From: Ophiobolus disseminans
Taxonomy: Eukaryota; Ascomycota; Dothideomycetes; Pleosporales; Phaeosphaeriaceae
Assembly: GCA_010093685.1 (NCBI GenBank)
Contig: MU006240.1
Span: 426,444 to 490,443 of the forward strand
DNA length: 64,000 bases
Direction of reading: 5' to 3'
The notes under the pieces are model-generated. The model had not been told where the DNA came from. It searched no databases and worked only from the letters and a program-made list of their open reading frames with translations. Below are positions 1-11,556 of the stretch, one piece after another; the stretch's first letter is position 1, and each line of letters starts with the position of its first letter. The position numbers and the translations under genes are program-made.

Positions 1-982
1 TAGAGTTATGTTGTGTTGAAGTTGTGTAGTTGTCAGGGCTCGGTGTTCGGGTGGATGGTTACGCCGGGTGGATGGTTACGCCGGGCACCTCGGTACACTA
101 GCTGTTCGCGAGGTAGTTTGGCCACGGTGCCTTTGGCTAAGCGTAGAGCAATTAACTCTATACTTTTGTGCAATTTTTGTATATCAGGTCTTTTCTCCTG
201 GCTCTAGCGCTTTAATAACTGCAAGCGCAGTCTCAATTGAGCTCATATTGATGGAGTTATCGCGTGTTGAAGTACTGCATTTTCGGTGTTGTTGCGGGGT
301 GAGCGTGCATTGACCCGTCACGCATGGTACGCGACCCTCCTCGGTAGGTCGTCTTCTGGTGATCGCTCGACCATCGCGAATACAGTCCTCTTTCTCTTTG
401 ACTCATCATCGCCAAATACAATCCATCCATGTTCCCGATTTACCACCGCTGACAAACATCCTCAGCTTCATAGGATTCCAGCTCGCTTCGCACATGTACG
501 GCCAGTCAGCCTCTGCTGATGTTAGTCCGTCGGTATCAACATAAGTGCTGACATTAGGTGTTGGGGCTGAGATATTGGTAAGGAAATTGACGGCCTACAC
601 GCATCCTAATAAATTAGCGGGTTCCACATACCGCCCGCTTTAGCTTCCCTACCGTAGGCTTAGCTCGAATGCTACCACGCCACCTACGCCGTGCGCCTGT
701 GTTTATATATTGGTCGAGTGTACTCAATTTTGGGTACTTAGATACGTGAAACTGCGAAAATGACACTCCGACCAATTTTCAATCCGTTTTCGAAGCGTCC
801 CGCGACGGCGACTACCAAAAGTCCACTCATACCTGTCCATTCCGTGAGTACATGACGTCACTTCACACATCTGTGTATTGGAACTCTTGTGATGCATGTG
901 CGATACTTTGAAACTCTACAGCTGACCTCTCTCCAGCTTGTCCGCGATCAATTTACAATCTCAACATGGTGAGCCAAGTTCC
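1..982. other. upstream region without a supported gene
   Basis: Several short open frames occur on both strands but none has domain content, a plausible start context or splice-extended coding. The last few hundred bases are presumably the promoter of the DUF4188 gene; a TGACGTCA palindrome lies near 855-862. Confidence 0.5.
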
Positions 983-1886
983 ATGTACCTAGGTGCTCTA
1001 TACCTATGTGTGGTACAGACACTGACTTGTAGTCCAACTCTCAGGCTCATCTTTGGTGCCCTAATACAAGGCATCGCACATCTCCTGCTGCCTTATCGTA
1101 ACATCGTAGTCGTCTTGCCCGTCATCCTCATTCTCGCATACAAACTCGCAAACACCGCACTTGTGCTGAGTGGCGTCCTACCAAATCCCCACATGGCAGA
1201 CGTCTTACAATACCGCACCGCCCTCGCATACCCGAACGAAAAGGGCACCTACGAGAAATCCGGCGATTCCTCCGTCTGTGCAATCTTGCTCGGTGTCATA
1301 TCGAACCATCCCTTAGGCATGCTGGGACCTGGGTACAAAGAGGTAGGCGACCGCTTCGACGAGATGGTGAGCGAAATGAGCGCCGATGCAAGCACGCATG
1401 GGTTCCTAGGCGCTTCGAACTGGGTGAACGCGAGTTATCGCACCACGTCGAATGAGTTTGCGAGTATACTGTACTTTGAGAATGAGGAGTATCTGCATGC
1501 CTATGCGCATGGGTCGATACATACCAAGGCGATGCAATGGTGGCATGAGACGGCCGCGCAGCATAAGCACGTGGGCATTATGCATGAGGTTTTTACATGC
1601 CCGAAGAATAGCTGGGAAGGGGTTTATCTCAACTACCATCCGACTGGTGAGTACAACAGGGTCCTAGCGAGCCCGTGTAGTGAAGGCAAGGTTGCTGATC
1701 TTGGACGTAGGGCTCGGATCAACGACCAAAGAGGTTACTGGACTGGATGGCAAGAGAGCATGGATGAGCCCACTCGTAAAGGGCAAAGGAAAGATGGCGT
1801 ATTCCAAGGGCCGAATGGGCAGAACATATGGAGAGAAGGAGTGGGTGGCGTATGAGGATGTTCTGGCGAAGGAGACTGATGTGTGA
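983..1886 (+). CDS. DUF4188 (Af470-like monooxygenase) family protein
   Basis: Two exons, 983-1646 and 1711-1886, joined over a 64-nt intron (GTGAGT donor, GCTGAT branch, GTAG acceptor); 279 residues. Reading past the donor gives a different C-terminus, but splicing restores the family's typical ending with a SPLV-KGKG-M-YSKGRMGR pattern. An N-terminal hydrophobic stretch (about residues 20-50) suggests membrane association. The middle contains the family's dimeric alpha-beta barrel-like region with FLGASNW and a run of His and Trp residues (MQWWHETAAQHKH). The family includes monooxygenase-like proteins of fungal secondary metabolism, but most members have no known substrate. The start is uncertain: ATG at 983 is in frame, while ATG at 966 followed by a 50-nt intron (969-1018) would also join the same frame. 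No biosynthetic cluster surrounds it. Confidence 0.8.
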
Positions 1887-2455
1887 GATTGTTGCCAAGT
1901 TGCAATGCGAGCTGTCTATGCAAGGAACTGACTAAGAGGCTCAAGGTCAGCCTTCCATCTTTCTTGATACCAAGATCCAATAGTATCAGTCGCTCCAAGC
2001 GGTGTTGTCTACCTCATTCCGGTCTTCAATAGCTGTTGGTTCCGCATCCATTGGGACCAACTCTAAGCTTGATCTCGAGAAAGAAACACCGTTTTGGTCC
2101 TCTAGACCACGAATCGCGGTGTGCAAAATCATGTTGTGCAAATTCGCACTGTGCAATTTCGTGTTGTGCAAATCTGCTCCCATCTCACCACTTCGAACTT
2201 CGGACTCCAGAGTGCACTTTTTCGAGAAGGCCCACCGTGCGTGCAACAGTCAAGGGCCAGCGCGTACTCTTTAAAACCAAGCGCCTAAAATGACAGCCAC
2301 CGGCACACTGAAACAGATTTGTCTGTGCCGCTTTTCCCAGCCCGTACGTGCCTGCATTATCACTTAAAGGGAGCACTTCGCAACCGTCGCGGAACCCAGC
2401 TCAGTAACCTAAAACACAGCATTCGCTCTGACACCTTATTCCGCCACTCGTGAAG
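1887..2455. other. intergenic region with a short pentapeptide-like repeat remnant
   Basis: At about 2115-2180 a roughly 15-base unit containing TTGTGCAAAT is repeated four times imperfectly. Read on the minus strand (open frame 1986-2183 from an ATG at 2183) it gives A(D/N)LHN-type five-residue units, the signature of pentapeptide repeats. It is too short to be a whole protein; a decayed gene fragment is the likeliest reading. Confidence 0.4.
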
Positions 2456-3407
2456 ATGGTACCAATATTACTGAAGAACGGTCCCAACTACCTCACATAC
2501 GCGGCATATCCGAGTGGAAAAGATGCCACGTTTGCCGCATACGCGGATGCTTGCGCAAGTAACAACATCACTTCTGCTCCTTCCTTGTCACCCGGTCTTA
2601 AGAACAGCGACGTTACATTCGGACTCAATATAGCTGTCCAACAAGGTCACCTTGAGCTTGTGAGACAGCTGCTAAATGCCGGTGCGAAATGGGACGCCAA
2701 CACCATCATTTACGCGGCTCGCTCCTTCGATGCAGTAAAGCTGCTCGTCGGGTGCGGCTACGACGTGAACACAGGCTTGATCGGTGGCGGCGCACTACTT
2801 CCGTAAGCTCCTTCTCCTTCTCCAAGTACATCACAAGGAACTTACGACGATCAGTATGGCAGTCGGCCACAACAACGAAGCAGGTATCCGGTATCTTCTC
2901 GAACGTGGTGCGAAGCCCAGTTTTGGCCCCAAGAGAAATGCTCCAGGCCACATCACGGAATGGCGTGCCGTGATGGAGTCGAGGTCAATTCTCAACAAAG
3001 CAGCTAGGGCATGCTCACCAGCGATCTTCGCCCTGCTACTATCCTATGGCTCAGATCTCTCTCACCACGACGCCATACCATTGCACTCCGCAGCTGGTTG
3101 CCCTCCCTCCCAAGATGGAAACTCCCGCATCCCAATGCTAGAGTACCTTGTCGATGAGCTCGGCATTGACGTCAATGCCCTGGACACTGCCATAGAGATT
3201 GCACCTGATGGTCGCGGACAGACAGGAACGCCTCTTCACTACGCTATCAAATTTGGAAACGTTGAAATAGTAAAATGGCTCTTGAACAAAGGGACAGATC
3301 CTGATAAGAAATTACCCTGGGGCCGTTCGGCTAGAGAACTGGTGAATCGGGTACCACCTGGCCATGCAATATGCGCCCTTTTTGCGGAGTTGGAAGCTAA
3401 AACCTAA
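2456..3407 (+). CDS. ankyrin-repeat protein
   Basis: Two exons, 2456-2802 and 2855-3407, separated by a 52-nt intron (GTAAGC..CAG) that keeps the frame; 299 residues. At least four ankyrin units can be seen: around 60-80 (FGLNIAVQQGHLELVRQLLNAGA), 85-105, 117-140 (PMAVGHNNEAGIRYLLERGA, which spans the splice junction and so supports it), and near the C-terminus (TPLHYAIKFGNVEIVKWLLNKG). No other domain, signal peptide or membrane segment is visible. Ankyrin repeats mediate protein binding; the partner is unknown. Short solo-ankyrin genes are frequent in this fungal group and often lineage-specific. Confidence 0.85.
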
Positions 3408-4343
3408 CAGTGTGGTATGGGCGGGCATTATAAAGAAAAGGAGTAAGACGCTTATGAGAAAGTAGTGGCCGACGAGGCTGGGGTGTGAGACTTTGGGATA
3501 CGATGCAGAGCAATCGAACAATCAAGGTCGGATTATCTGTCCTAAGAATGTAAGAATTTTATCGCACTAGTCAATTTATTACTATCTGTTATACTCCCGG
3601 AGGAGGCGTCGTCTCAAGATCGAGGGACTCTACCCATGACTTCGCGCCACAACCTTCCCCAGCCCCGCTCTCCCATCCCATCACCCTTGTTCTTAGTATA
3701 AGATGTATTCGGATGAGTAGATGTTTCAAGGACATGCTGAAGCGCGATATCTTAGGTTTCATTCCTCTAACAACTTTCCGCACCCTCCACAAGACTCTCG
3801 CGTCCGCTTCATGACCCATTTTACAATGTTAAGCTAATTAATCGTCGACAACTCTACGCTGATCGACTGCGATCAGCGAAAAACGTCTGGTGATGTGACA
3901 CCAAAAGCTTCTACCCTGGTCGAATTTGGCGTCGTGCGGCTGAGACAAAGAAAGTGCGACGCTCAACCAAATTTCATCCCAAAATCAACACCAGGATGCT
4001 ATCAAAGACTTCTCGTGCATCTACGAGCATCATCATCTTCCAAAGCCTTTGACGTTCTGCTCGGCGAGGTCGGCAGCCCCGAATACGATCAAGGCGCCAA
4101 TGTACAACTCGCGATACAAAGACATCAAATCAAAACACTGGCACGACCTCATGATGGCCATCAGACCGTGAGACTTGCGGACGCTAAAGCACTCGCCTGG
4201 CGATGTGGCAGATATGATTACGCCACTGCAACAACACATCCGGCAAGTGTGCTGAATCCCACAATACTTAAATACAGCACATTCACTACAACCTAGATAT
4301 CCACCTCCCATCCCATACCAATCCACCCTCCCAGCCACCAACC
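3408..4343. other. intergenic, nothing recognised
   Basis: Only short open frames without ATG or domain content. The last 150 bases are the probable promoter and leader of the small secreted protein gene. Confidence 0.5.
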
Positions 4344-4648
4344 ATGAAGCTCCTCCTGATCGCACTCACCACCCAACTCGTCGCCGCTTCACCCACCGCT
4401 TCCGGCGCACTTGCCCGCAGCCCTCAAGGCGCCCCAATCCTTGGCAATGCGCTGTGTCTTGGGAGTCTTAGTACGTTTGTTGTAATTCATGAACAGACTT
4501 TTACGAATCCGGAGTGTCTAATAGGCGTTTAGAAGTTTGTGATAATGAGAGCGATTGCGCTGCCGCGTCGTCGTGCAAGAGGTGCAAGGAGGTGGAGAAC
4601 GTTTTGCTGAGGGAGTTACTTGGGGGAGCGAGGCTTTGTCAGGTGTGA
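4344..4648 (+). CDS. small cysteine-rich secreted protein, effector-like
   Basis: Two exons, 4344-4470 and 4533-4648, with a 62-nt intron (GTACGT donor, acceptor GTTTAG). Using the nearer AG at 4523-4524 would hit a stop at once, so the acceptor at 4531-4532 is chosen. The product has 80 residues: a signal peptide (MKLLLIALTTQLVAAS), a short propeptide-like stretch with a Leu-Ala-Arg site near residue 25, then a compact domain. Six cysteines fall at 38, 45, 51, 57, 60 and 78 (spacing x6, x5, x5, x2, x17), an even number suited to three disulphides. No similarity to a named family was recognised. Size, secretion signal and cysteine content are those of fungal small secreted proteins, some of which act as effectors. 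No toxicity or host function can be claimed from sequence. Confidence 0.7.
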
Positions 4649-5931
4649 GTGTGGGTGCGTGGATTGGGTGGGGATGAAGAAGTGGTGGCTATGTGACGCG
4701 TGACGCGAAGCTCGTGGGCGGATGTATAAAGAGGTAGACAACTTAATTGCTTTCTTCGCAAGGTAGCAAGGTGTGTATTCTCCGAGAGAAAATAAAGAGG
4801 TTACATCTACCTCGTACACGATAATGTTAGACTACGAACCAACCAGAACTAAATTTCGACAACATGTATTTGTTCGTAACTTCAAAGGTTTACAAAGAAC
4901 GAGCTAAAGCATCGTCATGGCTGTTTAATGCAAGACTCTGCGTGAGTTGTAACAGATATACATACAACATCTAAAGCTCAATACCACCGTGTTCGAAAAC
5001 GTGAAGACGGGAGAACGGGGTACTACTTACACATACACATACACATGCACAATACATCGCGATCCTATGACGCATCACATTTATCTCGCGCTCCCAACCA
5101 ACCTCCTACAAACCTTACGAAGACACACACCAACGTATTAATAGCAGTCACATCCACCGTCGACAACATTCGCTTGTCTTCGGGTTTGGCGCGCTCTATC
5201 TTTGTTTTAGTTGCCTATCTACGTAGGTAGTCTACGTCACTGCGAAAAAAAAAAAGCCCATCTAGTGCGACCACAACACCATGGGACGCGGGGGAAGAGC
5301 TTTGTTTTTGGCTGCGGGAGGAAAGGTCGCTGAGTGTGGTGTGCAGCGGACGCTCTGAGCGATGGGTAGAGTATATGCACATAAGTATATATATATTCCA
5401 TGCCCATTCCCCATCCTTTTATCATCACATTCATCCACGCCAACATCCCATCCCCCCAGCTCACTTACCAATGCATGCCCTTCTCCTAACGCGTGTGGTG
5501 CTGGTGGGTTTGGGTAGGGAAGCGGGGGGGGGGGGGAGATGTTTAGTTAGGTAAACATCACCTTCTTACAGCCATATGTACCCAGCGTTACCTCCCACCC
5601 CAAAGACAAAGCTCCCTGCTGACAACGAGCCGAGGTTTAAAGCAGCGTGACGTTGACGCGGCGTGCCGTTGCACAGCGTAAGAGAATCCAGCGTCGGCGG
5701 CGTAATAAGAGGGGGAGATGCAGGTACTTGAAAGACTTCAAGGAGCGCTGGGAGGTTAGGTGTATACGGTCTTTACTCCACGTCTCTTGTTAAGGTACTA
5801 TCTTTCCCGGGAGCGAGAAACTACATACACACTGTTTTCAACGTCTCTAGAAGCGTGCAATTACATGCGGTCCAAGGAATGTGGATAACTCCTCATGTTA
5901 CTAGAAGAAGAAGAAATCTGGTTTGGGGAAC
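4649..5931. other. intergenic with homopolymer tracts
   Basis: No gene recognised. Contains an 11-base A run (5245-5255), a 13-base G run (5524-5536), a CACATA microsatellite near 5030-5050 and a TATATATAT stretch near 5386-5396. Confidence 0.6.
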
Positions 5932-7988
5932 TTAGCATATACGAATCGTAGCTGAAGTGCAGTTCCCAAACCACTCGTAATCAGGCGACTCAATCGCGCC
6001 AACGCCCACGCGCGTAAACATATTCGTTGCCGCATCAATGCAACGCAACATGAGGATCCAGGCGTGATACATACGCCCAACGCCCTGGCGCGGGTTCTTA
6101 ACCACGCTCGCCATCAGTCTCAGACAATACACCTCACCCTCAGGAACAACCCCCTCGTCCAAAACGCACCAGCCCAGCAAGCTGGTGTGGTCGTGCAGGC
6201 AGAAACGCATGGCTGTGGGTACGCGAGCAGGTGCCCTAGGCCGCGCGGCGACGAGGAGGAAGCTGAGGGAGCCTGTGTGGTCGTGAGGGATGATGCGTGA
6301 TATGATTCTAACTCGAGCCAACAGGCTTAGTGTTTGGCTGGTGATGTCGAAGCGGATGTGTTCGCATGCGTTTTTCGCGCCGAACATGTCTAGGTAGCGC
6401 ACGCCGGGAAGTGTACTTGCCCATGTCCAACTTGGCAGGGCGAGTTGGCATTTTGCGCGCTCGGCGATGGAGAGACAGCACCAGAGGAGTTGGTCGGGCA
6501 TGCTGTTCTTCCACAAACCCTGGCAGTACTCGTCGTTGCCTCGTTTCACGGCCATTTCAGATCTGATGCCTTCGAGTGCGACGAGGCGGTCGGTTTGTTG
6601 TGTGAGCTGCCTTGCGGAGTACTTTTCGACAAGGTTCTTCCATCGTGCGTTGCGGGCTGTAGAGTGGAACGACGCGCCGGTTTCGCGTTGGGAGACGGTC
6701 TTGCACGACCAGACGAGGCTGCCTTCGGTGTAGAAGACCATGCGGCGCGAGAGGAGCCATTCTTGCGTTGCCCAGGCGCGGTCTGCAAGGGCCCCTGATT
6801 CTGGGGAGATGAAGTCGTAATCCTTGGAAACTAAACTTGCGAATATAACGCCCTCGGTATACTCATCGGCAGTTACATGCGGGAGTGTTACGGCGGGAGG
6901 AAGCGGCGGGCGAGTGAAGAAGCATGAATGGCTTGAGTCGGGTGTATGAGAGGCTGCAATGGTAAGGCGAGCACGTTGATACACATCCCCCATGCGCTGC
7001 GATTCGCTCAGCCAGTCTGTGTGCGAGTCTTGGATGATACACAGGCTATCTATCCAAATGTACTCGAAACCAAGACGGCGTGTGGCTGATATCGCATCCT
7101 GGTAAGATTGGGGTATATCATTCCAGGCAATGCCGTTGAGGTGGTCGGCTAGCAGAGACTGGGTGGTCATCAACGGACGGTGGGATGGAGGGCCCCAGCA
7201 ATGCGACAAAGCAGTGTAGTGTCCTCTCATCCCGTTCGTCTCCAGTAGCTGCGGTGATGGTTCCCCATCGGAACTGCCGACACGTATAACACGTGTCGGT
7301 AAGATGGGCGGCGTGGACTCGTCCATAACAGCACCAGACAGCGACTCCTTACAGACCGCATGTTTGGCCAAGCAGGCGCCCATCCATCGTTGGATGAGAT
7401 CAAAAGCTTCCGGCGAGTCCGACGAAGACAATGGAGGACGCCCGATAATATCGCAGCTTACACCTGCCAGGCTGTCTGTCTATACTCAGCATGAGAGCTG
7501 GAACGCCGACGGACCCAAGTTCAGTCACCTCTTGCTGCATACAATCTGATTCGACCGAATAGCACCCCATGTTCACCACAAGGCACATGCACCTTTACGC
7601 CCCTTATGTGCCAGCTCCCGGGGATGCCGTCTTCAGGGAAGCCTGGTTTGACGGGGTCATAGTTGGTTTGCAGGTAGATTGGCCGTGGTGCTAGTGGGTA
7701 AGTGACATCGAGCTCATGGGGATCTTCCCTGCTTTTACCAATAGGCGAGTCACAGATGTCTGAGGAGATGTACACGAAGTTATTGTACTGCAAGACGGCG
7801 TCTACGATCAGGTGGCAGAAGGGGCAGCCTGCAGAGGCTGAAGCTATCAGGTGTCGTGCGTCATCGAGGTGCACCATGCCCCTCAGCTTGTTTGACTCGC
7901 TCCCGAGTCCAATCCAGGGCGGCGGGTCATCCAGTGCGCGCGTGAGTGCAGGTACGCTAATCCTGCTGCAAGCCGGACAGAGCGACAT
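5932..7988 (-). CDS. HET-domain protein (heterokaryon incompatibility type)
   Basis: Two exons, 7988-7529 and 7463-5932, total 663 residues; the 65-nt intron has a GTGACT donor and GGCAG acceptor and joins the N-terminal part to the HET domain in frame. The donor is weak, so this junction is the least certain point. The N-terminus has paired cysteines (CPAC near residue 4 and CPFC further on), common ahead of fungal HET domains. The HET core is clear: YTALSHCWG, then YIWIDSLCIIQD, then RAWATQEWLLSRR. The domain is known from vegetative incompatibility and other cell-death responses after non-self recognition; most genome copies have no assigned partner. The C-terminal 250 residues have no recognisable NACHT, WD or ankyrin module. 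The start at 7988 is the first in-frame ATG. Confidence 0.88.
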
Positions 7989-9432
7989 GTTGTCGTTGAG
8001 ATGCAGGTGTTGGATCTCGTTCGCTGGCCTGAGGAACACGGTGTTTCCGGTGGAGCCCCTTGCAAGTCTCGTGCTCGGTAGTGGGCGACATGGCTGCCAA
8101 TTAGACGTTGGAGCGGGGTGGCTCAAACGTGGCGTTCATGCGTGGCTTGCCCAAAGGATGCCTGGAACAGATCCGGGGCCAACAGGCGTTCCGACGCAGG
8201 GATTTCCGCAAAAGGAGAGCCGAAATGAAGCGGCCGTTCTGGGAATGCAACGTGAGGGCGGATGTGACCCAAGGCTGCGTGGGGCGCAAGAAGCAGCTGC
8301 CCCGTGAACCGAGAGATTGGCCAGGGGAATAAAAGACGGGATCCCCCCAAAAGCGTTTGCTGGGATATAGCGGCGAGGTGGAACAGGGACCCAGAGTTTA
8401 GAGTTGATGGGGCGTGGGATGTTCCGCGCTGATCGATGTGGGTGCATCGGGCTGAGGTTTGTCTGGCGGTGCGACGATCTGGAACTTGCCGGCGGTGGTG
8501 TGGCGGTCTGGCATTGCGCAATTGGCGGCCGAGCAGACCTCGGGAGAGACTATTTGTGTGTGTGGAGACGTGAGGGGTGGGAATAACGATAGCCTCGCTC
8601 AGAGCATGGTTGAGATGTGGTTTATCCGAGCCATCAGCGGGAGGCGGTTTGGCACGTTCTGGACGATCACCGGTGCCTGGGGCGCAGAGCTGTGAAGGTC
8701 TGGAGGCAAGGAAAAGCGGAATTGGAGACAACGAGTGGAGCCATGTGGAGATGCAAGCAGCAGTGCATGCCAAAGTGGAGCCGTCTCTCCAGATTGTCAG
8801 CGTTGACGAAGCCAACCAGAATCCTCCCGGCTGCGCATGCCCCCATCTGCTGTTCTCTGATCCTTCTAGAATGTTACCCAGGGCCGTTAGACAGGGTTCG
8901 TGCTCCGCGGAGGGCGATTTAGACCCAGCTGGCATTCAGCCTGCACTTCTGCCGTTAGACAGCACAGCCGGGAATACCTAGGCGTGTGCGCTCCCAGCAG
9001 AGCGGGCAGTCTGGAGTGCAGGTGACGCTTCATCTATTCCCAATTACTCCTATTCTCCTCGACGCAGGCTCGGGCTGCTGTCTTCTGCCATCTGGTCCGA
9101 GATGAGCAGCAGGCCGGCTTGTGCTGTGCTTGCTCGTGCAGGGCCGGTGTGTCGCAGCAGTTGAGCGACGCCACTCGCGTCCATCTCTGCCGCTTCGAGG
9201 GTGGGCCGGCATCCTCATCCCAACCACGCCCACGGATTGCGCCCGCGGCTTGGCTCGGCGTAGCCCCATCCGGACAGGCGTCGAGCATGCCCGTTCTTAA
9301 ACACTTCGCCGCCCGCGCCTTGGGGCTGCACTCGCCTGAACTGCCAGAGGACCCTCGCCGCCGCTCCTCGACTGCACCTTCACCTTCACCACCACACAGT
9401 TATCCATCGACCAGAGCAGTGCTCACAACGCA
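7989..9432. other. long GC-rich intergenic region between divergent genes
   Basis: 1.4 kb between the HET gene (minus) and the gene starting at 9433 (plus). A minus-strand frame stays open over 8123-8935, but it begins with a non-ATG codon, shows no domain and is full of Ser, Pro and Arg as expected for random GC-rich sequence. Probably two promoters plus a long leader of the 9433 gene. Confidence 0.55.
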
Positions 9433-10092
9433 ATGGCCACAATGTTTCGCGACTTCTCCTTCGACCCGGCCTCGCCACCCTCGTATTCCGCCTACGAGGC
9501 CGATCGAGCTGCGATGAATGTGTCCCCGACATCGAAGCCCGCCTCACATCAACACTACCTCGCCCGCCCACCGACACCGCCGTGCACAATGGGCGACCTC
9601 GCCTCCATCCTCAATCAGCAGACGCTGCGCATCGACACCAATGTGGGCGACGGCCGCTCAGGCCCTGTCACGCCGCCAAGCGACGATGATGCGATGGACC
9701 CGCTTCAAGCACCACGACCCACCTATTCGCGCGTCTCGTCGTCGCTGCTCCGGATGCAGCGCCAGTCGAATGCGCGCATGCAGTGCAGCTCGTCACATGT
9801 TCGTGACATCTCGCGACTCGTGCAGATGATCGAAGAGCAAGAGCAATGCACCATCAACGAAGTCACATCGCGGTCATCATCCACATCCACAGCATCGTCG
9901 TCGTCGTCGTCGTCTGCAAGCGACGAGGGCATTGACATGGAGTACGACGCCACCAGCCCCGGCATCGAGATGCTCGCCGGCATGCCTCAATGGCGGGCGA
10001 CGGATCGACGCGACAGCTGCGTGCGGGTCACCAGACATGTGCGCATGCGAAAGCGGTCGAGCAACAAGGTCGAGAAGAGGCGGTCGTCTTAA
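9433..10092 (+). CDS. uncharacterised basic, Ser-rich protein
   Basis: Single-exon 219-residue frame from ATG at 9433 (context CACAACGCAATGG). The N-terminus is disordered and Pro-rich (RPPTPPC, VTPPSDDD: possible proline-directed phosphorylation sites). A predicted helix covers about residues 125-143 (RDISRLVQMIEEQEQC). It is followed by a Ser tract coded by a TCG/TCA microsatellite around 9895-9915, an acidic stretch (DEGIDMEYD) and a strongly basic C-terminus (RMRKRSSNKVEKRR) that looks like a nuclear localisation signal. Composition, codon use and a conserved-looking central helix argue for a real gene. No family was recognised, and a regulatory or nuclear role would be a guess. Confidence 0.65.
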   Translation: MATMFRDFSFDPASPPSYSAYEADRAAMNVSPTSKPASHQHYLARPPTPPCTMGDLASILNQQTLRIDTNVGDGRSGPVTPPSDDDAMDPLQAPRPTYSRVSSSLLRMQRQSNARMQCSSSHVRDISRLVQMIEEQEQCTINEVTSRSSSTSTASSSSSSSASDEGIDMEYDATSPGIEMLAGMPQWRATDRRDSCVRVTRHVRMRKRSSNKVEKRRSS

Positions 10093-10521
10093 TTGCGCGA
10101 GGGAGATTGTTTGATGCATAGCGGCGGCGTTTGGGGTACGTTTGGGTTTATGATACCACTTGCTTGGGACGTGTTTGGATACAAAAGGCGCGGACTTCGG
10201 TACCTCTGCCACTGGGATTGTTCTGCTTCGATAATGCTCCCTGCGGGTCGAGCCTGGCGTTACAAGACGCGAAGCCACTGGCTCGCAGCACACTACTATT
10301 ATTACTGTATAGTCATCAATACCACGACGTGGCACACATCTGACCGTTTTGTAAACATCGATCCCCTAAATGTGATGCACAGATCTACGTCCCAGGGATA
10401 CGGCCTCGTCTCACCCAGCGCAATGCGGGTTCCTGCGCTTTGGTAAATTTGGCCGTGACCCACATCGGACATTTGCACCTCGAGTTTCGCACATTCGACC
10501 TCACAACACCACACCACGCCC
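10093..10521. other. intergenic, promoter of the next gene
   Basis: 429 bases without a coding signal. Several overlapping open frames are shadows. Confidence 0.5.
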
Positions 10522-11328
10522 ATGTCTGTCCGGAGAGGTGCCTCGCAGCTGCTGTCGGCGCGCTCCATCCACTTGCGGATTGTGCCGCGGCCGACCAATC
10601 TGTCCGAGAGCCGCGAGATCTTCCGCGTGCTGCAGCAGTTTGGCGACCTCAGCGTCTTCAAGTACCTGAAGTACGAATACCACAGCCCCGCCGACAACAT
10701 CGCCCTCGCCATCTTCCGCGACTCGGCCTCGGCCCAAAAAGCGCTCGACGCATCCCCCATCCGCTTCGCCCTCGAAAAGGTCCTCACCCACCCAGACGAC
10801 CACGACACGTACAACAGGCAGCAGGAGACCGAAGAGGACGGCGAAGAGGACTCACCCCTAGATAACTACGACCCCAGCCCCCCCCCGAAACACGGCATCG
10901 ACGAAATTCTGCGCCCCTCCTCCCTCGTAACCCGCACCACGCCCACCACCCCTCCCGCCTCGAACCCTCCCACCGCCCCGCCCATGCCCTTCGACCCTTC
11001 TCCCACGCAGCCCACACGCACAAAATGGTTCCAAGTCACCATCGACCGCTCGCGCGCCGTGCACCAAGACTTCGTGGAGCGCCAGCCGTACTGGAAGTCC
11101 TTTTCGCCGATGAAGAGCATCGCGCAGATGGACCTGGCCAAGCAGGTGCCGCACCCAGGGCTGAGCGACGTCAGCAAGCGCCCGCTGCACCAGCATCGCA
11201 CGCCGCTCAAGGTGCTGAAGCAGATGAGCGAGTATGTGGAGAGGGTTATGCCGAGCTTGAGGGGCATGGCGGAGAATAGTAACGCAGAGAGGGGGTTTAG
11301 GGAGAGGAGGGGCTTGGGGAGGGGGTGA
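10522..11328 (+). CDS. putative mitochondrial RRM-like protein
   Basis: Single-exon frame of 268 residues, ATG at 10522. The first 19 residues are Arg/Ser-rich without acidic residues (MSVRRGASQLLSARSIHLR), typical of a mitochondrial presequence. Residues about 19-92 have the order of an RNA-recognition-like fold: beta (IHLRIVPRP), helix (SESREIFRVLQQFG), beta (VFKYLKYEY), beta (NIALAIFRD), helix (SASAQKALDASP). A Pro/Thr-rich linker (about 115-165) follows, then a conserved-looking segment containing KWFQVTIDRSRAVHQDFVERQPYW. I infer a mitochondrial RNA- or ribosome-associated protein. The RRM assignment rests on pattern only and the RNP motifs are weak. Confidence 0.65.
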   Translation: MSVRRGASQLLSARSIHLRIVPRPTNLSESREIFRVLQQFGDLSVFKYLKYEYHSPADNIALAIFRDSASAQKALDASPIRFALEKVLTHPDDHDTYNRQQETEEDGEEDSPLDNYDPSPPPKHGIDEILRPSSLVTRTTPTTPPASNPPTAPPMPFDPSPTQPTRTKWFQVTIDRSRAVHQDFVERQPYWKSFSPMKSIAQMDLAKQVPHPGLSDVSKRPLHQHRTPLKVLKQMSEYVERVMPSLRGMAENSNAERGFRERRGLGRG

Positions 11329-11556
11329 GGAAGAGATGGGAATATGGGTAGGGCATGGTGAAAGCGTTGCCGAGTAACCTGTTGGGTTCTGTACGCGTTC
11401 GGACGACATCGAATAACTGAGTCGAAACTGACCCCACGACCGCCACTCTGGGCTTGGCCAAATGGTGAAGCATATCCGCTGCCAGCTCAAAAACATCCGT
11501 ACGCTGATGCCAAAGACACCTCAAACGTTCATCAGCATACTGCTTATGCATATACA

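Noticed and set aside
1..900. Possible subtelomeric or transposon sequence at the window start
   Set aside because: No telomere-like repeat, inverted repeat or transposase similarity could be seen.
3895..4296. 133-codon plus-strand frame upstream of the small secreted protein
   Set aside because: Starts with GTG and shows no domain; it ends inside the probable leader of the next gene.
8123..8935. 270-codon open frame on the minus strand in the HET upstream region
   Set aside because: Starts with a non-ATG codon, has no domain or membrane pattern, and lies in GC-rich DNA where long chance frames are expected; overlapping frames on both strands are equally open.
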